From Amycolatopsis regifaucium (lineage in GTDB: Bacteria; Actinomycetota; Actinomycetes; Mycobacteriales; Pseudonocardiaceae): DNA of 64,000 nt. Shown here one piece after another: positions 1-8,854 of this stretch. Each line of letters starts with the position of its first letter. The first letter of the stretch is position 1. Made by a program: the position numbers and the translations under genes. A model generated the notes under the pieces. The model worked only from the letters and a program-made list of their open reading frames with translations. It had not been told where the DNA came from and did not search any database. Location: positions 136,129-200,128 of the forward strand of contig NZ_LQCI01000004.1 in the NCBI RefSeq assembly GCF_001613935.1, read 5' to 3'.

Positions 1-2
1 AT

Positions 3-818
3 GCCGATCAGATCCGGAAAGCGGCGAATCACGCCGCGATCAGCGTCGACCGGGATGGTGCGGACAGGCGTGCCCGGCGGCATCGGGAGGGGCGTCGTCT
101 CAGGGTGCGGCAGGGTGAGGCGGGGGTGGCGTCGATCGAGGTCGAGGACGGCCCGGTGGAGAAAGTCACCGCCGCCTATCGGCGGATCGATCGTGAAGCG
201 CGTGCTTTGCGGAAAGGTGGGGAGACGCGGACGCTGGATCAGTTGCGCGCTGATATCGCGCTGGATTTGCTGCTCGGTGGGCAGGGCTCTGGGGGTGAAC
301 GGACCGAGGTGTTTCTGTACATGGACCTGTTCACCTATCTCGGACTCAACGATGATCCGGCCGAGTTGGCCGGGCATGGGCACATTCCCGCTGGGTTGGC
401 GCGGCACATCGCGACCGGGCCGGACACCGTGTTGCGGCGGATCATCACGGACCCGCTCTCCGGGCAGGTGCTGGACCTCGGCCGGGATCGGTACCGGCCG
501 ACCGCGGGGTTGGGCGAGTTCGTACGGGTGCGGGATCGGGAGTGCCGAAGACCGGGTTGTCATCGTCCCGCGCAAGCCTGCGATCTCGATCATGTGGTGC
601 CGTGGCAGTTCGGCGGCCACACCAACGCCGACGAGCTGATCGACCTGTGCCGCCGCGACCACCGGCTCAAAGACGAACCCGGCTGGGTCTACCGTCTCGC
701 GGCTGACGGGACGTTGACCATCACCACCCCGACCGGACACAGCTATGACAGCACGCCGCCGCCGCTTCATGAGCCGCGCCCGCAAAGCCCTTTGACCGAC
801 GAACCGCCGCCATTCTGA
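3..818 (+). CDS. DUF222/HNH endonuclease domain protein (5' end outside window)
   Basis: The open frame runs in from the left edge, so the N-terminal DUF222 half is missing; TGA is at 816-818. The visible part is an arginine-rich DUF222 tail followed by an HNH nuclease domain in the last 110 or so residues. The metal and active-site pattern is clear: RDRECRRPGC, then DLDHVVPW with the catalytic His, GGHTN, and DLCRRDHRLKD. DUF222-HNH proteins occur in many copies in actinobacterial genomes and their substrate is unknown; a second, complete one on the other strand begins at 57530. The direct downstream neighbour is a 430-bp repeat-bearing spacer, so no operon partner is evident. Confidence 0.85.
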   Translation, partial: ADQIRKAANHAAISVDRDGADRRARRHREGRRLRVRQGEAGVASIEVEDGPVEKVTAAYRRIDREARALRKGGETRTLDQLRADIALDLLLGGQGSGGERTEVFLYMDLFTYLGLNDDPAELAGHGHIPAGLARHIATGPDTVLRRIITDPLSGQVLDLGRDRYRPTAGLGEFVRVRDRECRRPGCHRPAQACDLDHVVPWQFGGHTNADELIDLCRRDHRLKDEPGWVYRLAADGTLTITTPTGHSYDSTPPPLHEPRPQSPLTDEPPPF

Positions 819-1252
819 GCCCCGTTGCCGGGAAACGACGACAGCTCCGCCTCGCTTTTACGTCTGGTTTCCTGACCGGCAGAGGCTTGCTGTGACCGGT
901 GGACACTCCTTGGGCACGCTCCCGGCAGTGACTGGCGTGGCTTGGCGGCTGGAGAGGTGCTGGTTCGCGACCAGACAGGCCTTTCTGCGCAGCCGGGCGG
1001 AATCCCGTCGCCGAAAAACGGCGACAGCTCCTGCATACCTGAAGACGAGCCGTTTCCCGGCCAACAGGCGCACCCCATCGCCGAATAGCGGCGACAGGCC
1101 AAGCTGGCTGTTGGCGGGGTGTCTTCCCTGCGGTGGTGGGCGTGGCTTGGGTGATTGGAGTGGTGCCGGTTCCCTACCGGATAGCCCTCTGCTGCGCCCC
1201 GGAACAAAATCGCGTCACCGAAAAACGGCGACTCCCATCAGCCACACCCCAC
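819..1252. repeat. Gene-free spacer with four hairpin repeats inside a degenerate ~200-bp tandem unit
   Basis: No convincing gene is present. Four copies of a short stem-loop occur at about 824-845, 1004-1026, 1073-1096 and 1213-1232. The best copy reads GTCGCCGAAAAACGGCGAC (1007-1025), a six-to-seven-bp stem closing an A-rich loop; copies 1 and 2 also share the flank CAGCTCC. The sequence before copies 2 and 4 is also related (GGCGTGGCTTGG at about 936 and 1140, CTGCGC before each hairpin), so the region looks like a decayed tandem duplication of a unit of roughly 200 bp. It could be a mobile-element remnant, a DUF222-associated element or structured RNA; nothing seen decides between these. 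Confidence 0.6.
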
Positions 1253-2173
1253 TCACGACACCAAAGCCGCCAACTGCTCATCCGTAAGCCGTTCCACCAA
1301 AGCAACCGCCCGATACCCACCCTCAGAAAAAACCACCCTCACCGGCCCGGCGATGTGCGGATGCTCCTCCGCCACCCGCAAGGCGGCCGAAACCCGCTCA
1401 GCCGGCCACCCCAGCGCCGCCGCGAGAGCCGGAACGGACAGCGCGCGTTGAGCGTGCAGCAGGGCGGCGAGCGCGGTCAGGGCGTCGCCGACGTAGACCG
1501 CGACGCGGTCATCCAGCATGATTTCGTTGATGCGGGCGTGGAAGCGGGAGAGATCGTCCATGCGGGCGCCGGCTGGGGTCGAGGTGCCGAGGACTTCGGC
1601 GCCCTGGCGGGCGATTTTGATCCATTCTTGGTTCGCGCGGACGCTTTCGGCCCAGACCCGCTGGGGCATTTCATCGTCGATGACGTACTGCTCGCGCCGT
1701 CCGTTGCGTTCCCGTTTGAGCAGTGCCTGGGTTTCGAGGTAGCGGACGGCGTTCGAGATCGACGCGGGGCTGACCTGGAGTCGCTGGGCGAGTTCGGCGG
1801 CGGTGTGGACGCCGTCGTCGCTGACGGACAGGCACGCGAGCACGCGCGACATCATCCTGGGCAGGCCGGTGGCCACCATCATCTCGGTGAAGTCCGCTTC
1901 GAAGCGGCGCACGGCTTCCGGGTCGCGCCCGTAGTCGTTCGTGACGACGGGGGCGGCGCGGGGAGATGGCTTGCGGCGCCGCGCTCGTTCGCCGGTGACC
2001 CGGCTCGCTTCGTCGGCGCGATAGCCGGAATGGCCGCTGTTGCGCGAAACCTCACGGCTGATCGTCGAGGTCGGGCGGCCGAGGCGCCGGGCGATCTCGG
2101 CGTATCCGAGGCCGTCCTTGAGCCAGGCCGCGATCAGCCGGCGGTCCTCCAGGGTCAGCCTGCCGCCCGGCAT
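1253..2173 (-). CDS. MarR/GbsR-type transcriptional regulator with IS30-like N-terminal HTH
   Basis: This is a predicted DNA-binding repressor of 306 aa. Residues 1-55 form a helix-turn-helix of the type found at the N-terminus of IS30-family transposases (LTLEDRRLIAAWLKDG, then GRPTSTISREVSRN). Residues from about 85 onward are a winged-helix domain of the GbsR/MarR kind (TAAELAQRLQVSPASISNAVRYLE). No catalytic transposase domain follows, so it is a regulator, not an insertion sequence. The ATG at 2173 is chosen because AGGAGG lies seven bases upstream; an open frame extends further but looks non-coding. It is divergent from a cytochrome P450, and the intervening spacer carries a perfect dyad and extra half-sites, so it probably controls both itself and the P450. 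The ligand is unknown. Confidence 0.85.
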   Translation of the reverse strand: MPGGRLTLEDRRLIAAWLKDGLGYAEIARRLGRPTSTISREVSRNSGHSGYRADEASRVTGERARRRKPSPRAAPVVTNDYGRDPEAVRRFEADFTEMMVATGLPRMMSRVLACLSVSDDGVHTAAELAQRLQVSPASISNAVRYLETQALLKRERNGRREQYVIDDEMPQRVWAESVRANQEWIKIARQGAEVLGTSTPAGARMDDLSRFHARINEIMLDDRVAVYVGDALTALAALLHAQRALSVPALAAALGWPAERVSAALRVAEEHPHIAGPVRVVFSEGGYRAVALVERLTDEQLAALVS

Positions 2174-2203
2174 GGGCGCCTCCTGTGCGTTCACTCGCAG
2201 GTC

Positions 2204-2317
2204 AATGCAACGAACTGTTGCATTCATCGACAGGGCAGTTGCAACGATTCTCGGCAATCTACCAGTTACTAAGCCTAAAAGTACCGCTTGAAGCTTTGAG
2301 CGATAGATGAATGCAAC
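2204..2317. promoter_or_regulatory. Operator region: AATGCAAC dyad plus two further copies
   Basis: A perfect inverted repeat, AATGCAAC-N5-GTTGCATT, spans 2204-2224. A self-complementary GTTGCAAC lies at 2238-2245 and another AATGCAAC at 2310-2317, just upstream of the P450. The three sites sit between the divergent regulator and P450 genes, the expected position for the binding sites of the MarR/GbsR-type protein. The binding assignment is inferred from location and symmetry. Confidence 0.65.
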
Positions 2318-2357
2318 GTAGCCTTCGGTCATGGCTGAAGATCTGGGAGGAACAGCT

Positions 2358-3560
2358 ATGACCAAGTCCGTACCCCATCTCGCGGAACTGCCCCTCGAAC
2401 GGCCGCCGGGATGCCCGTTCGACCCGCCCGCGGAACTCGCCTCGCTGCGCGACGAGCACCCGCTCGTCCGCCTGACCTTCCCCGACGGCCACGAAGGCTG
2501 GCTCGCGACGGGGTACTCGATTGTCCGGTCCATCGTCGCGGATCCCCGCTTCAGCGCCCGGCAGGAGCTGATTCACTCGCCCCTGCCGGGGCCCGCCGCG
2601 ATGGTGACGCCGCCGCCCGCGGCGCCGGGGATGTTCATCAAGATGGACGATCCCGAGCACGGCCGCTATCGCAAACTGCTCACCGGCAAGTTCACCGTGC
2701 GCCGGATGCGGCTGCTCACCGAACGGGTCGAGCAGGTGGTCACCGAACATCTCGACGCCATGGAGCGGCAGGGTTCGCCCGCCGATCTGGTGGCTGCCTT
2801 CGCGCAGCCCATCCCGGCGTTGATGATCTGCGAACTGCTCGGCGTTCCTTATGCCGACCACGAATTCTTCCGGCGCAACGTCGCGCCGTTGAACAAGCCG
2901 GACGCCCCGCTGGCCGAGCAGGAGGAGGCCATCAACGCGCTGGGGGAATACCTCTACCGGCTCATCGTGGCGAAACGCGCCGAACCGACCGACGACATCC
3001 TCGGCGAACTGGTCACCACGGAACTCACGGACGAGGAACTCACGAGTATCGCGTTCCTCTTGCTGGGGGCCGGTTTGGACACCACGGCCAACATGCTGGC
3101 GCTGGGCACTTTCGCGCTGCTGCGGCATCCTGACCAACTGCGAGCCCTGCGCGAGGATCCGGAGAGCCTCGAAGGCGCGATCGAGGAACTGCTGCGCTAC
3201 CTGACCATCGCGCATACCGGCGCCCGCACCGCGCTCGAAGACGTCGAGGTCGGCGGGCAGCTCATCAAGGCGGGACAAGCGGTCGCGCTTTCCGCGGGAG
3301 CCGCCAACCGCGATCCGCTGAAATTCCCGGAACCCGACCGGCTCGACCTCCGCCGGAACGCCGCCGGGCACGCGGCGTTCGGGCACGGTGTCCACCAGTG
3401 CCTCGGCCAGCAGCTGGCACGCGTCCAAATGAAGGTCGCCTTCGCTGGGCTGCTGGCCAGGTTTCCGTCCCTGCGTCTCGCGGTCCCTGCCGACGAGGTC
3501 CCGCTGCGGACGGATTCCGACATCTACGGGGTGTACGCGCTCCCGGTGGCCTGGGACTGA
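2358..3560 (+). CDS. Cytochrome P450
   Basis: This is a soluble bacterial class I P450 of 400 aa, expected to hydroxylate or otherwise oxidise a small molecule using ferredoxin-supplied electrons. The oxygen-activating I-helix motif AGLDTT is at residues 238-243, the K-helix ExxR is E277-R280, and the haem-binding loop FGHGVHQCLG has the proximal Cys at 348. The N-terminus (PPGCPFDPPAELASLRDEHP) resembles CYP105/CYP107-like actinomycete enzymes. An in-frame ATG lies 27 bases upstream, but GGGAGGA just before 2358 supports the start used here. No ferredoxin gene is adjacent. The spacer upstream holds the AATGCAAC operator, so expression is probably controlled by the divergent regulator. The substrate cannot be told from sequence. 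Confidence 0.93.
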   Translation: MTKSVPHLAELPLERPPGCPFDPPAELASLRDEHPLVRLTFPDGHEGWLATGYSIVRSIVADPRFSARQELIHSPLPGPAAMVTPPPAAPGMFIKMDDPEHGRYRKLLTGKFTVRRMRLLTERVEQVVTEHLDAMERQGSPADLVAAFAQPIPALMICELLGVPYADHEFFRRNVAPLNKPDAPLAEQEEAINALGEYLYRLIVAKRAEPTDDILGELVTTELTDEELTSIAFLLLGAGLDTTANMLALGTFALLRHPDQLRALREDPESLEGAIEELLRYLTIAHTGARTALEDVEVGGQLIKAGQAVALSAGAANRDPLKFPEPDRLDLRRNAAGHAAFGHGVHQCLGQQLARVQMKVAFAGLLARFPSLRLAVPADEVPLRTDSDIYGVYALPVAWD

Positions 3561-3647
3561 TCGCGATGAAACTGTCGGTGGACCCGGAACCGGCGACGCC
3601 GTGCAATTGTGCCCGGCGGCGGCGATCACGGCGGACGGCTGAGGCGG

Positions 3648-3676
3648 CCAGGGGGTGCCGGGCAGGCACCCCCTGG
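3648..3676. terminator. Bidirectional terminator hairpin
   Basis: Perfect 12-bp stem CCAGGGGGTGCC / GGCACCCCCTGG with a five-base loop, placed between the convergent P450 and snapalysin genes. No T-run follows, as is usual in high-GC actinobacteria. Confidence 0.75.
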
Positions 3677-3683
3677 CGCGGGA

Positions 3684-4235
3684 TCAGCCGACTTCCGCGA
3701 GAACCTTGCCGGTGTCGGCGTTCCGCACGGCGGTGCCGGCGTAGTTCTGCTGAACCCTGGCCTTCTCCTGGGCGTTGGGGTTCACGTTGGCGCAGCTGAC
3801 CCCACCGGTCGAGCCGGACATCAGCGACGAGCACGGCCCGGGCTTCACGTCGGGAAGGCCGAGGCTGTGGCCGAGTTCGTGGGACGCGATCCGGACCTTG
3901 TTGTAGCCCTGCTGGACGGCCTGCCTGCCGTACCAGACGGTGACCGTGCCGCTCGGCCGGACCGGTCCGAGGGTGGCGCGCGGCCAGCCGTTGTCGGCGA
4001 TGATCCGGATGTTGACCCGCTGCCCCGGCGTCGCCTTCACGATGCGGACGTTGGTGACGTTGGTGTTCCACACGTTGACGCCGGCGGCCACCGCGTCCTT
4101 GAACTCCGCGGCCTGGCTGTCGTCGTAGGTCAGGGTGGTCGCCATGATCTCGGCGGCTCCGGCGGAGGGCGCCGAGAGCATCGAAAGGGAGAGCGCGGCG
4201 CCGGTGAGCACCGCGGCGAAGGTACGTCGAAGCAC
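3684..4235 (-). CDS. snpA: Snapalysin-type secreted zinc metalloprotease
   Basis: This is a small neutral extracellular protease of the snapalysin (M7) family, 183 aa. Residues 1-28 are a Sec signal peptide (RR, hydrophobic stretch, cleavage near AGA-A). The zinc site is HELGHSLGLPD, residues 119-129: His119, Glu120, His123 and Asp129, the Asp replacing the third His found in other metzincins, which is diagnostic of snapalysins. Two Cys flank the region after the active site. Translation starts at GTG 4235 with GAGGAG seven bases upstream. In Streptomyces snpA is usually controlled by an adjacent LysR gene; none is present here. A 12-bp palindrome lies about 40 bp upstream. Confidence 0.92.
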   Translation of the reverse strand: MLRRTFAAVLTGAALSLSMLSAPSAGAAEIMATTLTYDDSQAAEFKDAVAAGVNVWNTNVTNVRIVKATPGQRVNIRIIADNGWPRATLGPVRPSGTVTVWYGRQAVQQGYNKVRIASHELGHSLGLPDVKPGPCSSLMSGSTGGVSCANVNPNAQEKARVQQNYAGTAVRNADTGKVLAEVG

Positions 4236-4275
4236 GTGTTACTCCTCGCGTTAAGGCGTGCTGGAATTGCGGAGC

Positions 4276-4287
4276 AGTGTCGACACT
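4276..4287. promoter_or_regulatory. 12-bp palindrome upstream of snapalysin gene
   Basis: AGTGTCGACACT is perfectly self-complementary and lies in the divergent spacer between snpA and the WD40-KAP gene. It may be an operator for either gene; only its symmetry and position support this. Confidence 0.3.
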
Positions 4288-4426
4288 TGGTTCGGGCGAG
4301 AGGGACCTCTGAGTAGTCCTCCGTTGCCACCGCGTGATGTTAGGACCTGGCCGGCTCGTCGCGGAACCCGCCGATAGTCGCCTGTCGTTAACCATGATCT
4401 TGACGCGACCGGAAGACTGTCCGGCT

Positions 4427-7057
4427 ATGACCACGGCACGTTTCACCGGACACGAAGAACCCATCCTCGCCGTCGCGGTGCACGGAAACCGGCTGGTCAC
4501 CGGCGGCACGGACAAGACGGTGCGGGTATGGGACCTGGAGACCGGCGCGCAGCGGTTCGCCTTGAGCGGCCACGAACGGCCGGTGCTCGCGGTGGGTATC
4601 TCGGGTCAGTACGTGGTGGGTTGCGATGGGGCGACGGTGCGGCGCTGGCGGCTCACCGGACACGAGGCGCAGCCCCCGGAGGTCCAGACGACCAAACGGG
4701 CACTCGCGGTCGCGGTGGCGAAGGAGTTCGTCGTGTCCGGTGTGGGAAGCACCGTCGAGGTCCGGCGGCTGGACGGTGTGACGGTGCGTGGTCTCCGCAC
4801 CGGTGGCCCGGAGATCGAATCGGTCGCGGTGACCCCGGACGGCCGGGTCGTGGTCGCCGGTGACGACACCGGCGGCGTGCGGCTGTGGGACCGCGAAGTC
4901 GTTTCCCACTACCGGTTCGGCGGCGCGGGCGCGGTACACGTGGTCGCGGTCTCGGCCGACGGCGCGCGGGTGCTGTCCGGTGAGGGCGAGACGGTCCGGT
5001 TGTGGGGGCGGAAAGGCGACCCCGCCCTTGTCTTCCCCGGACACGCCGGGGTGGTGCGGGCGCTGGCCTTCAGCCCGGACGGAAAACTGGTGCTCTCCGG
5101 CGGTTCCGGCGGCGAGGTCTACGTCCGCGACATCGAGAACCCCGCCGAGTACACCCTCCTCACCGGACACGAGGGCAACGTGCGCGCGATCGCCTGCACC
5201 GCGGGCAACGAGAAGATCGTGTCGGTCGGCGACGACCGCACGATCCGGGTGTGGGACCGCTTCGGCAATCAGATCGACGGAACCGGCTTCGTCGAGCCCA
5301 AACCGGGGCGGGCCCGGCCGCGGATCACTCCGGACGTCGAAAGCGCGATAGACCTGATCGGCTTCCAGGACGACGTGCGCACGCTCGCCGCGGTCATCGC
5401 CGACCGTGAGACCAGCCCGCCGCTGTGCATCGCGCTGCTGGGCCCCTGGGGCTCCGGCAAATCGAGTTTCGTGCGGCAGGTGGCCGATCGGGTGGCCGAA
5501 CTGGCCCGGCGATCCCGGGGCGACGCCGCCAACAGTGTGTTCGCCGGTGAGATCCGGCAGATCCGGTTCAACGCCTGGCAGTACCACGACGACCATCTGT
5601 GGGTCGGCCTGGTGGACCACCTGTTCCGGCACCTCGGCGCGCCCGAGCCGCACGCGGACGCCGACGAGGTCCGCGCCGAACGCGAGGAACTGCGGACCCG
5701 GCTCGCCGGGCTGCGGGCCGTCAAAGCGGATGCCCCGCGCACCTGGCGGTGGCGGCTGCTGGTGTCCGGGGTGGACCGGGCCGAACGCCGACGGCGGCGG
5801 CTCGCCGTCGCGGGGTACGCGGTGCTCGGCGTACTCGGCGTCGCCGCGGCGATCACCGGATGGGCGTTGTGGCACAACGCGATCCTCGCCGCGGCGGGCG
5901 CGCTCGTCGCGCTCGGCGCCGTGCTGACCCCGGCGCTCACCACCGCGAGGGCCGCCCTCGCGCCGGTAAAGTCCACCTTGGACAAACTGCGTCACGACGT
6001 CGACAAACGGGCGGAACGGTTCGAGACCGAGGTCCGCGAAGCCGAGGAACGGCTCCGGCGACTGGACGCGGCCACGCGGCTCGGTGAGCTGATCGAAGCG
6101 GCGAAGACCGGCAGATACGGGGACTACCAAGGGGTTTTCGCCCGCGTCCGGGACGATCTCGCGCGGCTGAGCGCGGATCTGGTGGACGCGCGCGAGGACT
6201 GGCGGCTGGCGGGCGGCAAGGGCGAGCCGCCGCTGGAACGGATCGTGCTCTACATCGACGACCTCGATCGCTGCCCGCCGTCGAAGGTGATCGAAGTGCT
6301 CGCCGCGGTGCATCTGCTGCTGGCCCTGCCCGCGTTCGTCGTGGTGGTGGCCGTCGATCCCCGATGGCTGCGCCGATGCCTCGATCAGCATCACGAAGAG
6401 TTGTTCGGCACCGGGGAAGAGAGCCGGACGGAGTACCTCGACAAGATCTTCCAGATCGTCTTCGCGTTGCGGCCCATGGGAGCCGCGGCCGACGAACTGA
6501 TCGACGTCCTGATGCCGATCGAAGGCAGGGAACCGGCGGCCAGTGAGCAGGAGGAATGGTCCGACGACGGGGAAACCCTCCGGCGCGGCGAAAGCGGCGA
6601 GCCGAGGGAGGTCATCGTCAAGGACACGGCCCCGCCCACGTTCTACAACATGCGGCCGGACCGGTTGCGGCTCACCGAAGTCGAACGCGATTTCGTCCAC
6701 GTGCTGCGGAAACGGCTGAACACGCCACGGGAGATCCGGAAACTGGTCAACCTCTACCGGCTCGTGCGCATCGGTATTCCCGACGCTGAACTGGCCCGGT
6801 TCGTCAGCGGCCCGTACCGGGCGGTGCTGGTGCTGCTGACCCTGCTGGTCGCCGATCCGGACGCCGCGCGCTCGACCTTCGTCGCGCTGTCCGCCGGGGA
6901 ATCGTTGTCCGAAGCCTTTCCACCTGAATGGCGGCTAGACGCCGAATCCTTCGATGATCTAGAGGTCTATCGGAATTGGGTGGGTACCCTCTCCCGCTTC
7001 AGTTTCGAAACCTACGATCTGGTGACCGAGGAAACAGAACCGGGAACCACGTTGTAG
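4427..7057 (+). CDS. WD40-repeat/KAP-family P-loop NTPase
   Basis: This is an 876-aa fusion. Residues 1 to about 300 hold about six to seven WD40 blades (for example GGTDKTVRVWD and GDDRTIRVWD). From residue 320 comes a KAP-type NTPase: Walker A GPWGSGKSS at about 339-347 and Walker B IVLYIDDLDRC at about 606-616. Between them is the membrane insert typical of the family, two hydrophobic segments at about 459-510, followed by a charged helical stretch. KAP NTPases are membrane-anchored ATPases, some of them in phage-conflict systems (family knowledge). The chosen ATG is the last Met before the first WD blade. It heads an operon with a VWA membrane protein (35-bp gap) and a small membrane protein. 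The WD40 part probably senses or binds a partner; that role is inferred. Confidence 0.88.
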   Translation: MTTARFTGHEEPILAVAVHGNRLVTGGTDKTVRVWDLETGAQRFALSGHERPVLAVGISGQYVVGCDGATVRRWRLTGHEAQPPEVQTTKRALAVAVAKEFVVSGVGSTVEVRRLDGVTVRGLRTGGPEIESVAVTPDGRVVVAGDDTGGVRLWDREVVSHYRFGGAGAVHVVAVSADGARVLSGEGETVRLWGRKGDPALVFPGHAGVVRALAFSPDGKLVLSGGSGGEVYVRDIENPAEYTLLTGHEGNVRAIACTAGNEKIVSVGDDRTIRVWDRFGNQIDGTGFVEPKPGRARPRITPDVESAIDLIGFQDDVRTLAAVIADRETSPPLCIALLGPWGSGKSSFVRQVADRVAELARRSRGDAANSVFAGEIRQIRFNAWQYHDDHLWVGLVDHLFRHLGAPEPHADADEVRAEREELRTRLAGLRAVKADAPRTWRWRLLVSGVDRAERRRRRLAVAGYAVLGVLGVAAAITGWALWHNAILAAAGALVALGAVLTPALTTARAALAPVKSTLDKLRHDVDKRAERFETEVREAEERLRRLDAATRLGELIEAAKTGRYGDYQGVFARVRDDLARLSADLVDAREDWRLAGGKGEPPLERIVLYIDDLDRCPPSKVIEVLAAVHLLLALPAFVVVVAVDPRWLRRCLDQHHEELFGTGEESRTEYLDKIFQIVFALRPMGAAADELIDVLMPIEGREPAASEQEEWSDDGETLRRGESGEPREVIVKDTAPPTFYNMRPDRLRLTEVERDFVHVLRKRLNTPREIRKLVNLYRLVRIGIPDAELARFVSGPYRAVLVLLTLLVADPDAARSTFVALSAGESLSEAFPPEWRLDAESFDDLEVYRNWVGTLSRFSFETYDLVTEETEPGTTL

Positions 7058-7092
7058 CTACACTTGCCCGCTACGACGTCGAGGGGGCGCGC

Positions 7093-8853
7093 ATGCGGAG
7101 ATCAGGCTGGCTTTCGCTCGCCTTCGGCGCGCTGGTCGGGACGCTGGTGATCATCCTGCTGGCGACCGTCGTCACCGCGCCCTCGAACGCGCTCCGGACC
7201 GATTGCGTCCGCCTGGTCACAAGTTCCTCCACGGAGAAGGGCGACCTGATCCGCGAGCTCGCCGAGCGGTACAACAACACCGGCCGGACCTTCGACGGCG
7301 GCCGGTGCGCGAAGGTCGAGGCGTACAAGAAGACCTCGGGCGCCACACTCGACCTGATCGTCGACGGCTGGAACGACATCGACGAAGGGCAGCCGGAACC
7401 CCAGGTCTGGCTGCCGAGTTCGTCGCTGTGGCTCGACCTGCTGCGCCAGCGGGGTAAAGGCGGTTTGATCGAGAGCGGCCCGAAGACCTCGCTCGCGACG
7501 AGTCCGATGGTCATCGCGATGCCGAAGCCGATGGCCACGGCGATGGACTGGCCGCACAAGACCATCGGCTGGAACGACGTCCTGCAGATGAATCAGAAGG
7601 GCGGCTGGGCCTCCACTGATGCGGCGAACGCGCAATGGGGGAGCTTCACCCTGGGCAAGGACAACCCACGCCGGTCGACCTCGGGGCTCGCCGCGACCAT
7701 CGCGACCTACTTCGCGGCGACCGGCGGGGACTACGGCAAGATCGGCACGGCGGACGCCGTACGGTTCGTCCGCGGCATCGAGGCTTCGGTCGCCTACTAC
7801 AGCGACGATTCGGTCGCGTTCCTGAAGACACTGTACGAAGAGGACCGGAAGAAGCCGACGCCCTACATCAGCGCGATGGCGATGCAGGAGCAAATGGTCT
7901 ACCTCTACAACCACGGCGCGCCGACAGGGGATCCGAAGCAGCTGAAGGACAAACCCGAACCACTGAACCGCCCGCTCGTCGCCGTGCACCCGAGCGAGGG
8001 GACGATGCTGATCGATCATCCCTTCCTGACCACGGCCAAGGCGTCACCGGAACAGCACGCGGCGGCCAAGGACTTCTACGACTTCCTCCGGGAGACCGAG
8101 CAGCAGGAGCGCTTCCGCGATCTCGGCTTCCGCGACCCGGAGGGCCGCGGCAACCCGAAACTGGCCGAGGGCGCGCACACCGCGGAAACCGGTGACTCGC
8201 GGCTCATCGAACTCCCCACCGGTGAGCAGATCCAGAAGATGCTGGACGGCTGGGAATACACGCAGCGCCGCGGCCGGATCCTGCTGGTACTGGACCTGTC
8301 CGGTTCGATGAGCGAACCGTTCGACAAGAACCGCAAGGACAAACCGTATTCCGAGAGCCGGATCAACCTGCTGAAACCCGCGATCCGGACCCAGCTCGAC
8401 TACCTGCATCCCGAAGACGAGGTCGGGCTGTGGACGTTTTCGACCAACGGGCCCGAGGAAAAGATGCCGATCGGCAAGGTGAAGGACGTCCGGGGCCCGA
8501 TGATCGACCTGGTCGAGAATCTGCGGCCGGACGGCGAGACCGCGCTCTACAGATCCGTGGTGGAAGCCAACGCCAAGATGCGGCGGGAGTTCGACCCGAA
8601 CGTCATCAACGCGGTCGTGGTCCTGACCGACGGCGAGAACACCGCGGCCGGGACCACCAAGGAACAGATGCTGCAGGACGTCGACGCCGAACGGCTGGAC
8701 AACTCCGTCCGGATCTTCACCATGGCCTACGGCGCGCAGGCGGACAGCCGTGTGCTCGACGAGATCGCGCAGAAGTCCAAGGCGCGCAGCTACAAGGCCG
8801 TCGATCCGCAGGGCATCACCAAGATGTTCGTCAACGTCTTCAGCAACTTCTGA
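7093..8853 (+). CDS. Membrane-anchored solute-binding and VWA domain protein
   Basis: A 586-aa protein with one N-terminal transmembrane anchor (about residues 8-30) and the rest outside the membrane. Residues 35 to about 370 resemble an extracellular solute-binding protein fold. Residues about 395-586 are a von Willebrand A domain with an intact metal-dependent adhesion site: DLSGSMS at 401-407, a downstream Thr in DGETALYRS, and VVLTDGENT. It resembles actinobacterial proteins annotated as substrate-binding/VWA or Ca-activated chloride channel homologues, but no channel is visible. It follows the WD40-KAP gene and precedes a small membrane protein by one base, so the three products probably form one membrane complex. 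The ligand is unknown. Confidence 0.85.
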   Translation: MRRSGWLSLAFGALVGTLVIILLATVVTAPSNALRTDCVRLVTSSSTEKGDLIRELAERYNNTGRTFDGGRCAKVEAYKKTSGATLDLIVDGWNDIDEGQPEPQVWLPSSSLWLDLLRQRGKGGLIESGPKTSLATSPMVIAMPKPMATAMDWPHKTIGWNDVLQMNQKGGWASTDAANAQWGSFTLGKDNPRRSTSGLAATIATYFAATGGDYGKIGTADAVRFVRGIEASVAYYSDDSVAFLKTLYEEDRKKPTPYISAMAMQEQMVYLYNHGAPTGDPKQLKDKPEPLNRPLVAVHPSEGTMLIDHPFLTTAKASPEQHAAAKDFYDFLRETEQQERFRDLGFRDPEGRGNPKLAEGAHTAETGDSRLIELPTGEQIQKMLDGWEYTQRRGRILLVLDLSGSMSEPFDKNRKDKPYSESRINLLKPAIRTQLDYLHPEDEVGLWTFSTNGPEEKMPIGKVKDVRGPMIDLVENLRPDGETALYRSVVEANAKMRREFDPNVINAVVVLTDGENTAAGTTKEQMLQDVDAERLDNSVRIFTMAYGAQADSRVLDEIAQKSKARSYKAVDPQGITKMFVNVFSNF

Positions 8854-8854
8854 C

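Noticed and set aside
819..1252. CRISPR array
   Set aside because: The hairpin copies are imperfect and unevenly spaced, with related rather than unique spacers, and no cas gene is near.
2009..2173. IS30 transposase
   Set aside because: Only the N-terminal HTH resembles IS30; no DDE catalytic domain or terminal inverted repeats are present.
1253..2533. A 426-codon version of the MarR/GbsR regulator starting inside the P450 gene
   Set aside because: The extra N-terminus is non-coding in character and would cover the operator; AGGAGG supports the start at 2173.
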